From positions 280,237 to 344,236 of the forward strand of contig NZ_HG964938.1 in NCBI RefSeq assembly GCF_000613245.1: DNA of 64,000 bases, read 5' to 3'. Of the stretch, positions 26,828-35,018 are shown piece by piece; the first letter of the stretch is position 1; each line of letters opens with the position of its first letter. The stretch comes from Mycobacterium asiaticum DSM 44297. Lineage in GTDB: Bacteria; Actinomycetota; Actinomycetes; Mycobacteriales; Mycobacteriaceae. Both the position numbers and the translations under genes were made by a program. The notes under the pieces were generated by a model, which worked only from the letters and a program-made list of their open reading frames with translations, ran no database searches and was not told the origin of the DNA.

Positions 26828-27439
26828 CTATTCGCGGTCCTCAAGCATCCCGTCGATCAACCGGTGCAGCACCTGCCCGATCTCCTTGCGGGCGCGCTTT
26901 TGATCGTCGGCGGTCGCGATGGCCATGGCCGCCTCGTCGAGCGCGCCGATCAGCACGGTGGCCAGCGGGCGCACCGGCACCTTCCCGAGCTGACCGGCCT
27001 TGATTGCCTCGGTGATCAGTTGTTCGGTCATCCCGAGGCTGTAGCGCTGGGCGACGTCCCGGAAGGCGGCCCAGCCCAGCACGGCGGGCGCGTCCAACAA
27101 GATCAACTGCCGCACTTCGGGATCACCGGATACCTCCAGCCAGGCGTCGACCGCCGACCGGATCATGTCAGCGGGCATCACCGCACCGGACGCGGCCACC
27201 AAGCCTGCCATCCGGGCCATCACGTCCTGCTCCACCGCCTCCACGACATCGCGGAAAAGTGTTGCCTTATCAGTGAATTGGTGATACATCGCGCCGCGGG
27301 TGACGCCGGCCTCCTTCGCGATCTCCGGTGTCCCCACGTCCGCATAGCCGCGTTGGCCGAAAAGTTTGCGCGCAGCCGTTATCAGCGCTTCGCGGGTTGC
27401 CGCGGAACGCTCCTCTTGCGTGCGCCTCTTAATTTCCAT
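26828..27439 (-). CDS. TetR family regulator
   Basis: 203 residues. HTH: RSAATREALITAARKLFGQR, TPEIAKEAGVTRGAMYHQFT and DKATLFRDVVEA. The C-terminal region with LILLDAPAVLGWAAFRDVAQ and VLIGALDEAAMAIATA is typical of the TetR_C_33 group. Divergent from the alpha/beta hydrolase gene with 67 bases between starts and a strong inverted repeat in the gap. Confidence 0.9.
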   Translation of the reverse strand: MEIKRRTQEERSAATREALITAARKLFGQRGYADVGTPEIAKEAGVTRGAMYHQFTDKATLFRDVVEAVEQDVMARMAGLVAASGAVMPADMIRSAVDAWLEVSGDPEVRQLILLDAPAVLGWAAFRDVAQRYSLGMTEQLITEAIKAGQLGKVPVRPLATVLIGALDEAAMAIATADDQKRARKEIGQVLHRLIDGMLEDRE

Positions 27440-27455
27440 ACAACCTGTTGGTAAC

Positions 27456-27480
27456 TTACGAACAGACAGACTGTTTGTAA
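27456..27480. promoter_or_regulatory. 25-bp inverted repeat between TetR and hydrolase genes
   Basis: TTACGAACAG (27456-27465) and CTGTTTGTAA (27471-27480) pair at 9 of 10 positions around a 5-base spacer. The site lies 17 bases from the TetR start and 26 from the hydrolase start, fitting a shared operator. Confidence 0.62.
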
Positions 27481-27506
27481 CTATATATCTCTAGTGGGAG
27501 TGATCA

Positions 27507-28337
27507 ATGCCAACGATCGACATTAGCGCCGGAATCATTCATTTCGAAGCAACGGGACCCGAAAACGGCAGGCCCGTCGTGTTCGTGCATGGATACATGA
27601 TGGGCGGACAGTTGTGGGGTCCGGTAAGCGAGCAGCTGGCCGGACGCGGTCTGCGCTGCATCGCCCCCACCTGGCCGCTGGGCGCACACCCGGCACCGCT
27701 GCGCCGCGGCGCAGACCGGACCATTACCGGCGTGGCAGGCATCGTGGCCGAGGTACTCGCCGCTCTCGACCTCGAGGACGTCGTCCTGGTCGGCAACGAC
27801 ACCGGCGGGGTGGTGACCCAACTGGTCGCCGCACATCACCCGGACCGCCTCGGGGCACTGGTGCTCACCAGTTGCGATGCGTTCGAGCACTTCCCGCCGC
27901 CGATCCTCAAGCCGGTGATCCTGGCGGCCAAGTCGAAGTCGTTGTTCAAGACAGCGATCCAGACGATGCGCGCGCCCCTCGCCCGCCGGCGCGCCTACGA
28001 AGGTCTGGCGTACACCGACATCGACGACCTGACCCAGATCTGGGTGCATCCGGCTTTGTCCGACCCGGCCGTCGCCGAAGACCTTCGCCAGCTGACGCTT
28101 TCACTGCGCACCGAGGTCACCCTGGACGTCGCTCGCCGGTTGCCCGGGTTCGATAAGCCCGCACTGATCGCCTGGTCCGAGGATGACGCGTTCTTCGAAC
28201 TCCAGGACGGACGCCGACTTGCGGCGACCATCCCGAATGCCCGGCTCGAGGTCATCGCAGGCGCTCGGACCTTTTCGATGGTCGACCAACCGGACCGGCT
28301 CGCCGATCTGCTGTCGTCGGTCGCGGTGCGCACCTAG
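27507..28337 (+). CDS. Alpha/beta hydrolase, Asp-nucleophile type, catalytic His not evident
   Basis: 276 residues of the alpha/beta hydrolase fold: VVFVHGYMMGGQLWG (oxyanion region), nucleophile elbow VLVGNDTGGVVTQ with Asp in the nucleophile place as in haloalkane dehalogenases and epoxide hydrolases, and acid region AWSEDDAFFEL. The C-terminal site that usually carries the catalytic His reads IAGARTFSMVDQPDRLADLL, with no His. A non-hydrolytic role or an altered mechanism is possible. GGGAG ribosome-binding site. Divergent TetR is the likely regulator. Confidence 0.83.
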   Translation: MPTIDISAGIIHFEATGPENGRPVVFVHGYMMGGQLWGPVSEQLAGRGLRCIAPTWPLGAHPAPLRRGADRTITGVAGIVAEVLAALDLEDVVLVGNDTGGVVTQLVAAHHPDRLGALVLTSCDAFEHFPPPILKPVILAAKSKSLFKTAIQTMRAPLARRRAYEGLAYTDIDDLTQIWVHPALSDPAVAEDLRQLTLSLRTEVTLDVARRLPGFDKPALIAWSEDDAFFELQDGRRLAATIPNARLEVIAGARTFSMVDQPDRLADLLSSVAVRT

Positions 28338-28345
28338 TCCCGGGG

Positions 28346-29302
28346 CTAATTGCGCCAGGCGCGTTCGGCCACCCGAAGAAAGTTCCGGCCCAGCACCGCC
28401 GCGATGTCGTCAGTGCGCCAGCCGCGCCGCCCGAGATGGTCCGCGAGCATCAGCAGCGTCTCGGGCGGCATCCACTGGATGGTGCCCCAGCGGGTGTAGC
28501 TGTCGTCGAACAGGTGCGGGTTTCGGGTGAACTCTTCGACGAAATCGGCGTAGTCGAAGGAATAGTCGCTGCTGATGCCGACGTGGTCGATGCCGACCAG
28601 GTCCACCGCGTACTCCAGATGCCGAGTCATGGCCTCAAGGGTGGGGGTGTTGGGGCCGAGGAAGATACCGACACCCGTGATGCCGATGACTCCACCGGTG
28701 GCTGCGCATGCCCGCGCCTGTTCGTCGGTGATGTTGCGCGGGTGGTCCCAGACGGAACGCATGCAGGAGTGGCTGTAAATCACTGGGCCGGTTGACACTT
28801 CACACATGCCCAGTCCGGTCCGGGCGCTGCAGTGCGAACCGTCTGGAACAATACCCACGTTGTTCAGCTCCGCGACGATCGAACGGCCCCAGCTTGTCAA
28901 GCCGCCGTCCTGGGTATCCAGACAGCCACTGCCGGCGCGGTTGGCGTGGTTGTACGTGGGCAGCAGGGTTCGCACCCCCAGCTCGGCCAATACCGCCAGG
29001 TTGTCCAGGTCGTCGTCGACGGGGCGTGAGTCTTCCAGGTCGAAGACCACCGCGGTACGGTCCACGCCCGCAATGGTTTCCACGTCCTCGGCGGTGGCCG
29101 CCAGCTCCAGGCCGGGATGAGCCTGCACGGCACCGCGGAAGTGGTGCAGTAGCGCCACGGTGTCGTCGAAACCGTGCGGGGAATAGCCAGCATTGACCGA
29201 CAGCAATGCGCCGCCGCGCCGCTGATACCGGGCAAGCGGGTCGACTTCGGCGCCGGCCTGCAGGGGCAGGCAGGTGTGCTGATCCCAGAGCAGTAGCGCC
29301 AT
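28346..29302 (-). CDS. Membrane dipeptidase family (peptidase M19) protein
   Basis: 318 residues, TIM-barrel metallo-dipeptidase. Candidate metal ligands are His/Asp in LLWDQHTCL, Glu in VVFDLEDSRP, His in DGSHCSARTG and His in VIYSHSCMRSVWDHPRNITD; DHVGISSDYSFDYADF is the C-terminal family motif. Bacterial relatives cleave dipeptides, often with D-residues. Several motifs deviate a little from the mammalian dipeptidase consensus. Divergent from an SDR gene 41 bases away. Confidence 0.83.
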   Translation of the reverse strand: MALLLWDQHTCLPLQAGAEVDPLARYQRRGGALLSVNAGYSPHGFDDTVALLHHFRGAVQAHPGLELAATAEDVETIAGVDRTAVVFDLEDSRPVDDDLDNLAVLAELGVRTLLPTYNHANRAGSGCLDTQDGGLTSWGRSIVAELNNVGIVPDGSHCSARTGLGMCEVSTGPVIYSHSCMRSVWDHPRNITDEQARACAATGGVIGITGVGIFLGPNTPTLEAMTRHLEYAVDLVGIDHVGISSDYSFDYADFVEEFTRNPHLFDDSYTRWGTIQWMPPETLLMLADHLGRRGWRTDDIAAVLGRNFLRVAERAWRN

Positions 29303-29330
29303 AACTACCGATACTGCCCGATCGCCGGGC

Positions 29331-29336
29331 TAACGT
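29331..29336 (+). promoter_or_regulatory. -10 box of a probable leaderless promoter for the SDR
   Basis: TAACGT (TANNNT) ends 7 bases before the ATG at 29344. No ribosome-binding site lies between, the usual arrangement of mycobacterial leaderless mRNAs. Confidence 0.5.
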
Positions 29337-29343
29337 TCTCCTC

Positions 29344-30102
29344 ATGTCCGAGGTGACGACGTTGCAAGGCCGACGAATTCTGGTCACCGGTGGCGCCACC
29401 GGTATCGGCGCGGCCGCGGTCGCCGCGCTGACCGAGGCGGGCGCTCAGGTCGTCGCGACGTATCACCGGACACCCCCGCCGGACGGACTCGAGGCGACGT
29501 GGCTGCAGTGCGACGTGCGCGACGCCGACGCGGTTGCGTCGATGGTGCATACCGCCGCCGAACACCTGGCCGGACTGGACGTGCTGGTGAACGCCGCCGG
29601 ACTGTGGCAGCCCGGCATACCGGGTTATATCGGCGCCGATGAGATCTCGTTCCTGTTGGACACCAATGTGAAAGCGACCATCCTCACCAACCAGGCCGTC
29701 TACGGCGTGATGAAGGGCAAGGGCGGTCGGATCATCAATTTCGGGTCGTCCGAGGCGGTGATGGGCAGCCCGATCTCGGCCGTCTACGCCGCGACCAAGG
29801 GTGCGGTACAAGCCTGGACACGATCGGCGGCTCAGGCCTGGGCCGCGGACAAGATTACGGTGAACGCGCTGGCGCCGGCCGTGCAGACGCCGGGGGCCGA
29901 CCGGTTGCGAGACTTCCTCGGTCCAGAGGCGGGCGCCCTGATCGACCAACAACTCAAGACGCGGATTCCGCTCGGGGGCGCACTCGGCGACCCGGGGCGA
30001 GACCTGGCGCCGGTGCTGGTGTTCCTGGCCGGCTCCGGCTCGGGCTTCATCACCGGCCAGTTGCTGGCCGTGGACGGCGGCCTGATCATGGTGGGCGGCT
30101 GA
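29344..30102 (+). CDS. Short-chain dehydrogenase/reductase
   Basis: 252 residues, classical SDR. The motifs are TGGATGIGAAAVAAL, VLVNAAGLW (NAG), FGSSEAVMG (Ser region), YAATKGAVQAW (Tyr/Lys) and C-terminal FITGQLLAVDGGLIM. Likely leaderless. Convergent with the end of the PadR-thiolase operon (7 bases between stops). May serve the adjacent catabolic operon; substrate unknown. Confidence 0.88.
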   Translation: MSEVTTLQGRRILVTGGATGIGAAAVAALTEAGAQVVATYHRTPPPDGLEATWLQCDVRDADAVASMVHTAAEHLAGLDVLVNAAGLWQPGIPGYIGADEISFLLDTNVKATILTNQAVYGVMKGKGGRIINFGSSEAVMGSPISAVYAATKGAVQAWTRSAAQAWAADKITVNALAPAVQTPGADRLRDFLGPEAGALIDQQLKTRIPLGGALGDPGRDLAPVLVFLAGSGSGFITGQLLAVDGGLIMVGG

Positions 30103-30109
30103 CGCTGGG

Positions 30110-30754
30110 TCAGCCGGTCCCGCGGCGGCGGATCTGCCCCTTCGGTCGTCTGACCCGTCGTACCGGGTCTTGTGTTGTGCCCGTGGCGATCTCGTCCCGC
30201 AGCTGCGCGATGTTGGAGATCTCGGCGTACAGACCCCGGATGGCGTAGTCGAGCACCGCGAGCGAGTAACGCTGATCGGGATCGTCAGGGATGCCGAGCT
30301 CGCGGGACCGCTGTCTGGACCACAGCGCTTCGTCCAACCGGGCTCGCGTCGCCTCGAGATGCCGATCCAGGGTGTCGACCACGCGTTCGGGGTCCTCACC
30401 GCGGGCCAGCCAGGTTCGCAGGATGACCGGGTGCTTGATGACCACCTGGTCCTCGCCGGGGAAGTGCTGCACCCAGCGGCGCAGCCCGTCGACACCCGAC
30501 TCGGTTGTTTCGTACAGCGTGATCGCCCGCTTGCCGGCCTGGGCTTGGATCTCGCCGACCATGCCCCGCTCCAGCAACCGGTTCAATTCGCGCCGCACGT
30601 GACTGACCGACGGCGACCAGTAGAAGTGGCCCACCGACAATTCGGCGCGCATCTTGATCTCGCCGGCGGTGAGTTGCTCGTCGTTGGCCGCCAGCACGCC
30701 CAGCACCAGGTAGGCCGTCACCGGCAGACCGTCGGTGGTCTGGCGGGGACTCAC
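30110..30754 (-). CDS. PadR family transcriptional regulator
   Basis: 214 residues. N-terminal winged helix: TAYLVLGVLAANDEQLTAGE, FYWSPSVSHVRRELNRLLER and KRAITLYETTESGVDGLRRW. C-terminal helices of the Vir_act_alpha_C type follow. GTG start overlaps the upstream DUF35 stop (GTGA). It is the last gene of a six-gene operon, so it probably reports on the pathway's substrate and controls the operon from within. Confidence 0.87.
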   Translation of the reverse strand: MSPRQTTDGLPVTAYLVLGVLAANDEQLTAGEIKMRAELSVGHFYWSPSVSHVRRELNRLLERGMVGEIQAQAGKRAITLYETTESGVDGLRRWVQHFPGEDQVVIKHPVILRTWLARGEDPERVVDTLDRHLEATRARLDEALWSRQRSRELGIPDDPDQRYSLAVLDYAIRGLYAEISNIAQLRDEIATGTTQDPVRRVRRPKGQIRRRGTG

Positions 30755-31176
30755 GGCGACCTGGTGAAGTAGGGCAGCGTGAGATCGTCTGTCAAGACTC
30801 GGAATTGCACGCGCACCCGCATACCGATCGCCACCTCGTCGGGCGCGACATCGATCAGGTTGGTCAGCATCTGATAACCCTCGTCCAAGGTCACGATCGC
30901 CGGTGCGTAGGGCGGTTCAAATTCCGCGGTCACCGGCCGGTAAACGATTGTCCAGCTGTAGATTTCGCCCTCTCCGGCACTGGGCAGCCAAATCAGGTGA
31001 GCAGACAGGCAGTACCGGCAGTGCTCGGTCGGCGGGAAGTTGGCCGCACCGCAGCCTTGGCAGCGTTGATATTTCAATTCTTCTGACCGGCAGCCGTCCC
31101 AGAATGGCGCACTGAGGTGGCCGGCGGCGTGTGGGACGGCACCGGTTTGCGGTCGCAGCGGGTCTGCGGCGTTCAC
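30751..31176 (-). CDS. DUF35 / OB-fold zinc-ribbon partner of thiolase
   Basis: 141 residues. N-terminal rubredoxin-like zinc ribbon with CQGCGAANFP and HCRYC (four Cys), then an OB fold including GEIYSWTIVYRPV and GMRVRVQFRV. DUF35 proteins form complexes with thiolase-like proteins; in steroid side-chain breakdown, Ltp2-DUF35 is a retro-aldolase. GTG start overlaps the upstream thiolase stop (GTGA), supporting a stoichiometric complex with that thiolase. Confidence 0.87.
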   Translation of the reverse strand: MNAADPLRPQTGAVPHAAGHLSAPFWDGCRSEELKYQRCQGCGAANFPPTEHCRYCLSAHLIWLPSAGEGEIYSWTIVYRPVTAEFEPPYAPAIVTLDEGYQMLTNLIDVAPDEVAIGMRVRVQFRVLTDDLTLPYFTRSP

Positions 31177-32336
31177 CGTGGCTCGTCTCCGAGTAGCAGG
31201 ACCGTGGTGAACAGGGCACCCGCTCCCCCGTTACTGCACAGGGCGACATGGGCATTCGGGACCTGCAGTTCTCCCGCATCGCCCCGCAGCTGGGTGACGG
31301 CGCGAACGGCCCGCTGCATCATTTGTGGGTTGGCGCCGGCGTGGCTGAACGACATGGTTCCTCCGTCCGTGGTGATCGGATGACTGCCCCCGATATCGAT
31401 GTGGCCGTCGGCGACGAAGGGTCCGCCTTCGCCCTCGCCGCAGAAGCCGAATGCCTCCAACTGGCGGATGATCTCGAAGGAGAACGGGTCGTAGAGTTCC
31501 AGCACATCCACGTCATCCCGGCACAGGCCCGCGTGTGTGAACGCCCGGTCGGCGGCGCGCCGGCCGACCACACCGTTGACGTGGTCACCGCGGCGGCCCA
31601 CCAGATCCCAGGCGGGCGGGTGCTGATACGACGGCCCGTGGAAATCCGCACCGCTGCCCAGAATGTAAATGGGTTTCGCCGAGCTTTGGGTCTTCGCCAG
31701 GTTGGCCACCACCAATGCGCACCCACCTTCGGATGTGGTTGCGCAGTCGAGAAGATGAAACGGATCGGCGATGGGGCGGGATGCGGTGATGTCGTCCGGC
31801 TGAAACGGACCGCGTTGGTAGTAAACGGCTTCCGGGTTACGGGAGCCGTTGTTGCGGATGGTGGCGGCGACGATCGACAGTTGTTCGCGCGTGGTGCCGT
31901 AGACGTGCATGTGCCGGCGGGCGATGAGCGCGAACTCGGCGGCGGTGAACATGCCCCACGGTGCGACGAATTCGTTCTCCGGTCTGGTCCACGGCGCCGT
32001 GGCCTCGTGGTCGCGGTACTCGCCGGCCTGCGCTGCGACCAGCACCACCACATCGGCCATGCCGTGTTCGATCGCCGTGGCGGCCTCGGTGATCATGCCG
32101 ACCCCGAAACCCAGCCCCTGCCAGGCCGGTCCGATCCGCAGGTCGTAGATCAGCGCGGTGGACATCGGGCCGGCGCTGACCCCGTCTACGTCGTCAAGGG
32201 TCAGCCCCGCGTCGTCGAGGGCGCCGCGAATGGCCTGAACCGCGAGGCTGCGTGAGGTCTCGCCGTCCAACCGGCGACCCTGCCGGGTGTTGTACACACC
32301 GACAATGGCGGCGGTGGGCTTGATCGTGGGGCTCAC
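31173..32336 (-). CDS. Thiolase-like protein of the lipid-transfer/aldolase group
   Basis: 387 residues of the thiolase fold, SCP2-thiolase/Ltp subgroup: TSRSLAVQAIRGALDDAGLT, EAATAIEHGMADVVVLVAAQ, DPFHLLDCATTSEGGCALVV and ELYDPFSFEIIRQLEAFGFC. The active-site Cys expected before the EHGMADVV helix in degradative thiolases is missing, as in Ltp2-type aldolases. It is translationally coupled to the DUF35 gene. Probably catalyses retro-aldol or thiolytic chain shortening of an acyl-CoA. Confidence 0.85.
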   Translation of the reverse strand: MSPTIKPTAAIVGVYNTRQGRRLDGETSRSLAVQAIRGALDDAGLTLDDVDGVSAGPMSTALIYDLRIGPAWQGLGFGVGMITEAATAIEHGMADVVVLVAAQAGEYRDHEATAPWTRPENEFVAPWGMFTAAEFALIARRHMHVYGTTREQLSIVAATIRNNGSRNPEAVYYQRGPFQPDDITASRPIADPFHLLDCATTSEGGCALVVANLAKTQSSAKPIYILGSGADFHGPSYQHPPAWDLVGRRGDHVNGVVGRRAADRAFTHAGLCRDDVDVLELYDPFSFEIIRQLEAFGFCGEGEGGPFVADGHIDIGGSHPITTDGGTMSFSHAGANPQMMQRAVRAVTQLRGDAGELQVPNAHVALCSNGGAGALFTTVLLLGDEPR

Positions 32337-32351
32337 TTCGCTCCTGTACCT

Positions 32352-32681
32352 TCAGTTTTCGTCTGCGACGACGCCGAGATAGGTGCCTACGACGTCATAG
32401 TCACGGCCGCTCCGGGCAACGCGCCCGATCATTCGGGACCGGCCGTCGGCGGGTGAGTCTCCGGCCTCGACAACGTCGATCCGCACATCAACCGGCCGCG
32501 CGGTCTGCGGGTCGGTGATTTCGACAAGCATCGCGACGGCTTGTTGGTCCTCGTCCCATTCGACACCGGTGATGCGGTGCCGCGCGGTCAGTTCCAGCAC
32601 CACCGAATTCTGGCGTAGCAGAAAGCGCACGGGAGCACACAGCTCGCCCGGGCGGGGCGGGACGCACAGCGTGACGGCCAT
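32352..32681 (-). CDS. Unknown 109-residue protein in catabolic operon
   Basis: Starts MAVTLCVPPRPGELCAPVRF. Predicted mostly beta strands (RFLLRQNSVVLELTARHRIT, RPVDVRIDVVEAG) and no transmembrane segment, signal or known motif. One base separates it from the CoA-transferase stop-start junction, so it is firmly inside the operon and very likely expressed. I do not recognise a family. Position between CoA-transferase and thiolase suggests an accessory subunit or binding protein, which is a guess. Confidence 0.7.
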   Translation of the reverse strand: MAVTLCVPPRPGELCAPVRFLLRQNSVVLELTARHRITGVEWDEDQQAVAMLVEITDPQTARPVDVRIDVVEAGDSPADGRSRMIGRVARSGRDYDVVGTYLGVVADEN

Positions 32682-32682
32682 C

Positions 32683-35016
32683 TCAGAGTCCCGCCGGCCG
32701 CGATGCGGTGACGCCCGAGGCCATCAACGCGGCCAGTTGTGCTGCGCTGTAACCCAATAGGCCGGTCAACACCTCGCCGGTGTGCTGACTGTACAGGGGC
32801 GCGACCCGGCGGATCCAGCGCCGCGGTTTGCCGACGAACGCAAAAGGCATGCCGGTACACAGAAATGAACCCGCGGCCGGGTGGTCTACCCGTTCCCAAA
32901 AGCCCCGAGCCAGCAGTTGTGGGTCGGTGAGCAGGTCAGCCGGTGGTTTCACCGGTGCGGCGGCCACGCCACAGGCGCGCAACGCGTCGACGGCGTCGGC
33001 CACGCCGCGGCGCGCGGCCCAGTCCGCGATCAACTTGTCGCGTTCGTCGGCCCGATCTCGCCAGGAGGCCTCGTCGGCGTCCAGGTCCGGCCGGTCGATC
33101 AGTTCGGCCAGGGCACGACGGCCCGCATCGTCCGTCGCGGCCAGGGCAACCCACCGGTCCTCGCCCTGGCAAGGGAAAATGCCCTGCGGTGCCGCCCCGG
33201 GTCCTCGATTCCCATTGCGACGCAATTCGATCCCGTTGCGACAGTATTCCACCAGCATCTCCGCGGCGACGTTGAGTGCCGCTTCCGCCATCGTCGACTC
33301 GACATGCACACCGATCTCGTCCCGGTCGCGGATGACCAGCGCCGCAACGGCGGCGAAGGCGGCGTGCAGTCCGGCGATCGGGTCGCACACCCCCCGCGGG
33401 ATGAGGGGCGGCCCATCGGCATGTCCGGTCATCCAGGCCATTCCGGTGGCCTGCTCCATGGTTTGGGCGAACCCCACCCGGTCGCGCCACGGCCCGTCGA
33501 GCCCGAATGCCGGCATCCGGACCATGACCGCGCGCGGATTGGCCGCGTGCACCGCCGCCCACTCCAAACCGAAATTCTCCATCACCCGAGGCGAAAAGTT
33601 TTCGATCACGAGATCGCTTGCGGCAATGAGATCGAGCGCCACAGTGCGGCCGACGTCGGTGCTCAGTTCCACACTGGTCCCGCGCTTGTTGTTGTTGCTG
33701 CACAGGAACACCGGGCCCCATTCCCACCACTGTTCCCAGCTGGGCGGGCGGCCCGCGGAGAACCGCATGCCGTCGGGGCGACGCACTCCCTCCACCTTGA
33801 TCACGTCGGCGCCGAGGGCACCGAGGAATTGGGTGGCGAACGGTCCGGCCCAGAAGGCGGTGAAGTCGGCGACGCGGATGTCGGACAACGGAAGTGCTTC
33901 GGCGGCGGCGGGGTTGGGCTGGTGGGGTCGCGGGGGCCACTGCACGGTGCCGGTGTCGGCACCGAGCTCCGGCGCGCACCCGGGGGGTTTGGTCGCGATC
34001 GCGTCGCCACGGTAGGGCACCCGCGGTTGCAGAACGCCGAGTGGGGATTCGACGAATACACCGCGGTGCACAAAGTGGTCGACGGTGGGCAAGGCGGCTG
34101 GGGTGGCGATGGGTGCCACCGGGATTCGGAAGGCGACCGCCAGGTCCACGATCTCCTGGGTGGTGCGTCGCTGCGTCCATTCGGTGACCATGCCGAGGAA
34201 CTCGTCGCGGCGGGCGATGCGACCGTCGACGGCCGCCAGTTCCGGGTCGTCGATCAGCTCAGGCCGCTCGATCAGCACCAGAAAGTCCTGGAACTGTTGC
34301 GCGGTGATGGTGCAGAAGCCGACCAGCCCGTCGGCCGTCGGAACGATCGACGGCAGTTCCAAGCTGCGAGAGTTCATCACGGAGTCGGGCCCCATCACGC
34401 TGGCTGACATGGCGGGCAGTCCGCCCATCGCGATCGCCATCGCCTCATACGTCGACACGTCGATGATTTCGCCCGCGCCCCATCGTCGGGCACGACGCGC
34501 CGTCGCCGCGGCGACGGCCGCCGCGAAGGTTCCGGCAAGCCACTCGCCGAGCCGGCCGCCCGCTTGGACGGGTTCGTCGCCCGGCCAGCCCCGGCTCGCG
34601 ATTGAACCGGACAGAGCCTGCAGGATGAACTCGTTGGCGACCACCTGCTCGTCGATGTATGGTCCCGTCGTCCCGAACGGCGTCACGGCCACCACCACGG
34701 CCGCCGGCCCGGTTTGGGCCGTGATGCGGTCCAGCGTCCACCCGTCGGTCAAGTCGGTGAGCACCACGTCCACACCGGCGAGCAGGGCCGCCGGGTTCTG
34801 GTCGACCACCGACTTCTTGCCCGCGGCAAGGTAATCGAACAACGCTCCGGGCGGTCCGCCGCCGGCCGACCAGTGCCGCAGTGAATCACCCTGTGCTGAT
34901 TCGATTTTCACAATCTCGGCGCCCGCGTCGGCAAACATCTTCCCGGCGTATGCCGCCGCGATCCCGTTCGACAGTTCGAGCACCCGCCAGCCGTCGAAAG
35001 CTGCCCGCGGTGTCAC
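32683..35016 (-). CDS. Double-domain CaiB/BaiF (class III) CoA-transferase
   Basis: 777 residues holding two family III CoA-transferase units: 1-365 (WRVLELSNGIAAAYAGKMFA) and 378-777 (IRVADFTAFWAGPFATQFLG). In the second unit, D545 in GVCDPIAGLHAAF fits the catalytic Asp that forms the acyl anhydride; the equivalent of the first unit is E158 (GGRLGEWLAGTF). The halves are therefore unequal, and one may be structural. Such enzymes move CoA between carboxylic acids and would activate the pathway substrate. Second gene of the operon. Confidence 0.87.
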   Translation of the reverse strand: MTPRAAFDGWRVLELSNGIAAAYAGKMFADAGAEIVKIESAQGDSLRHWSAGGGPPGALFDYLAAGKKSVVDQNPAALLAGVDVVLTDLTDGWTLDRITAQTGPAAVVVAVTPFGTTGPYIDEQVVANEFILQALSGSIASRGWPGDEPVQAGGRLGEWLAGTFAAAVAAATARRARRWGAGEIIDVSTYEAMAIAMGGLPAMSASVMGPDSVMNSRSLELPSIVPTADGLVGFCTITAQQFQDFLVLIERPELIDDPELAAVDGRIARRDEFLGMVTEWTQRRTTQEIVDLAVAFRIPVAPIATPAALPTVDHFVHRGVFVESPLGVLQPRVPYRGDAIATKPPGCAPELGADTGTVQWPPRPHQPNPAAAEALPLSDIRVADFTAFWAGPFATQFLGALGADVIKVEGVRRPDGMRFSAGRPPSWEQWWEWGPVFLCSNNNKRGTSVELSTDVGRTVALDLIAASDLVIENFSPRVMENFGLEWAAVHAANPRAVMVRMPAFGLDGPWRDRVGFAQTMEQATGMAWMTGHADGPPLIPRGVCDPIAGLHAAFAAVAALVIRDRDEIGVHVESTMAEAALNVAAEMLVEYCRNGIELRRNGNRGPGAAPQGIFPCQGEDRWVALAATDDAGRRALAELIDRPDLDADEASWRDRADERDKLIADWAARRGVADAVDALRACGVAAAPVKPPADLLTDPQLLARGFWERVDHPAAGSFLCTGMPFAFVGKPRRWIRRVAPLYSQHTGEVLTGLLGYSAAQLAALMASGVTASRPAGL

Positions 35017-35018
35017 TT

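Noticed and set aside
32881..34407. Open frame of 508 codons antisense to the CoA-transferase
   Set aside because: The minus strand has the full two-unit CoA-transferase; the antisense product is low-complexity and unmatched.
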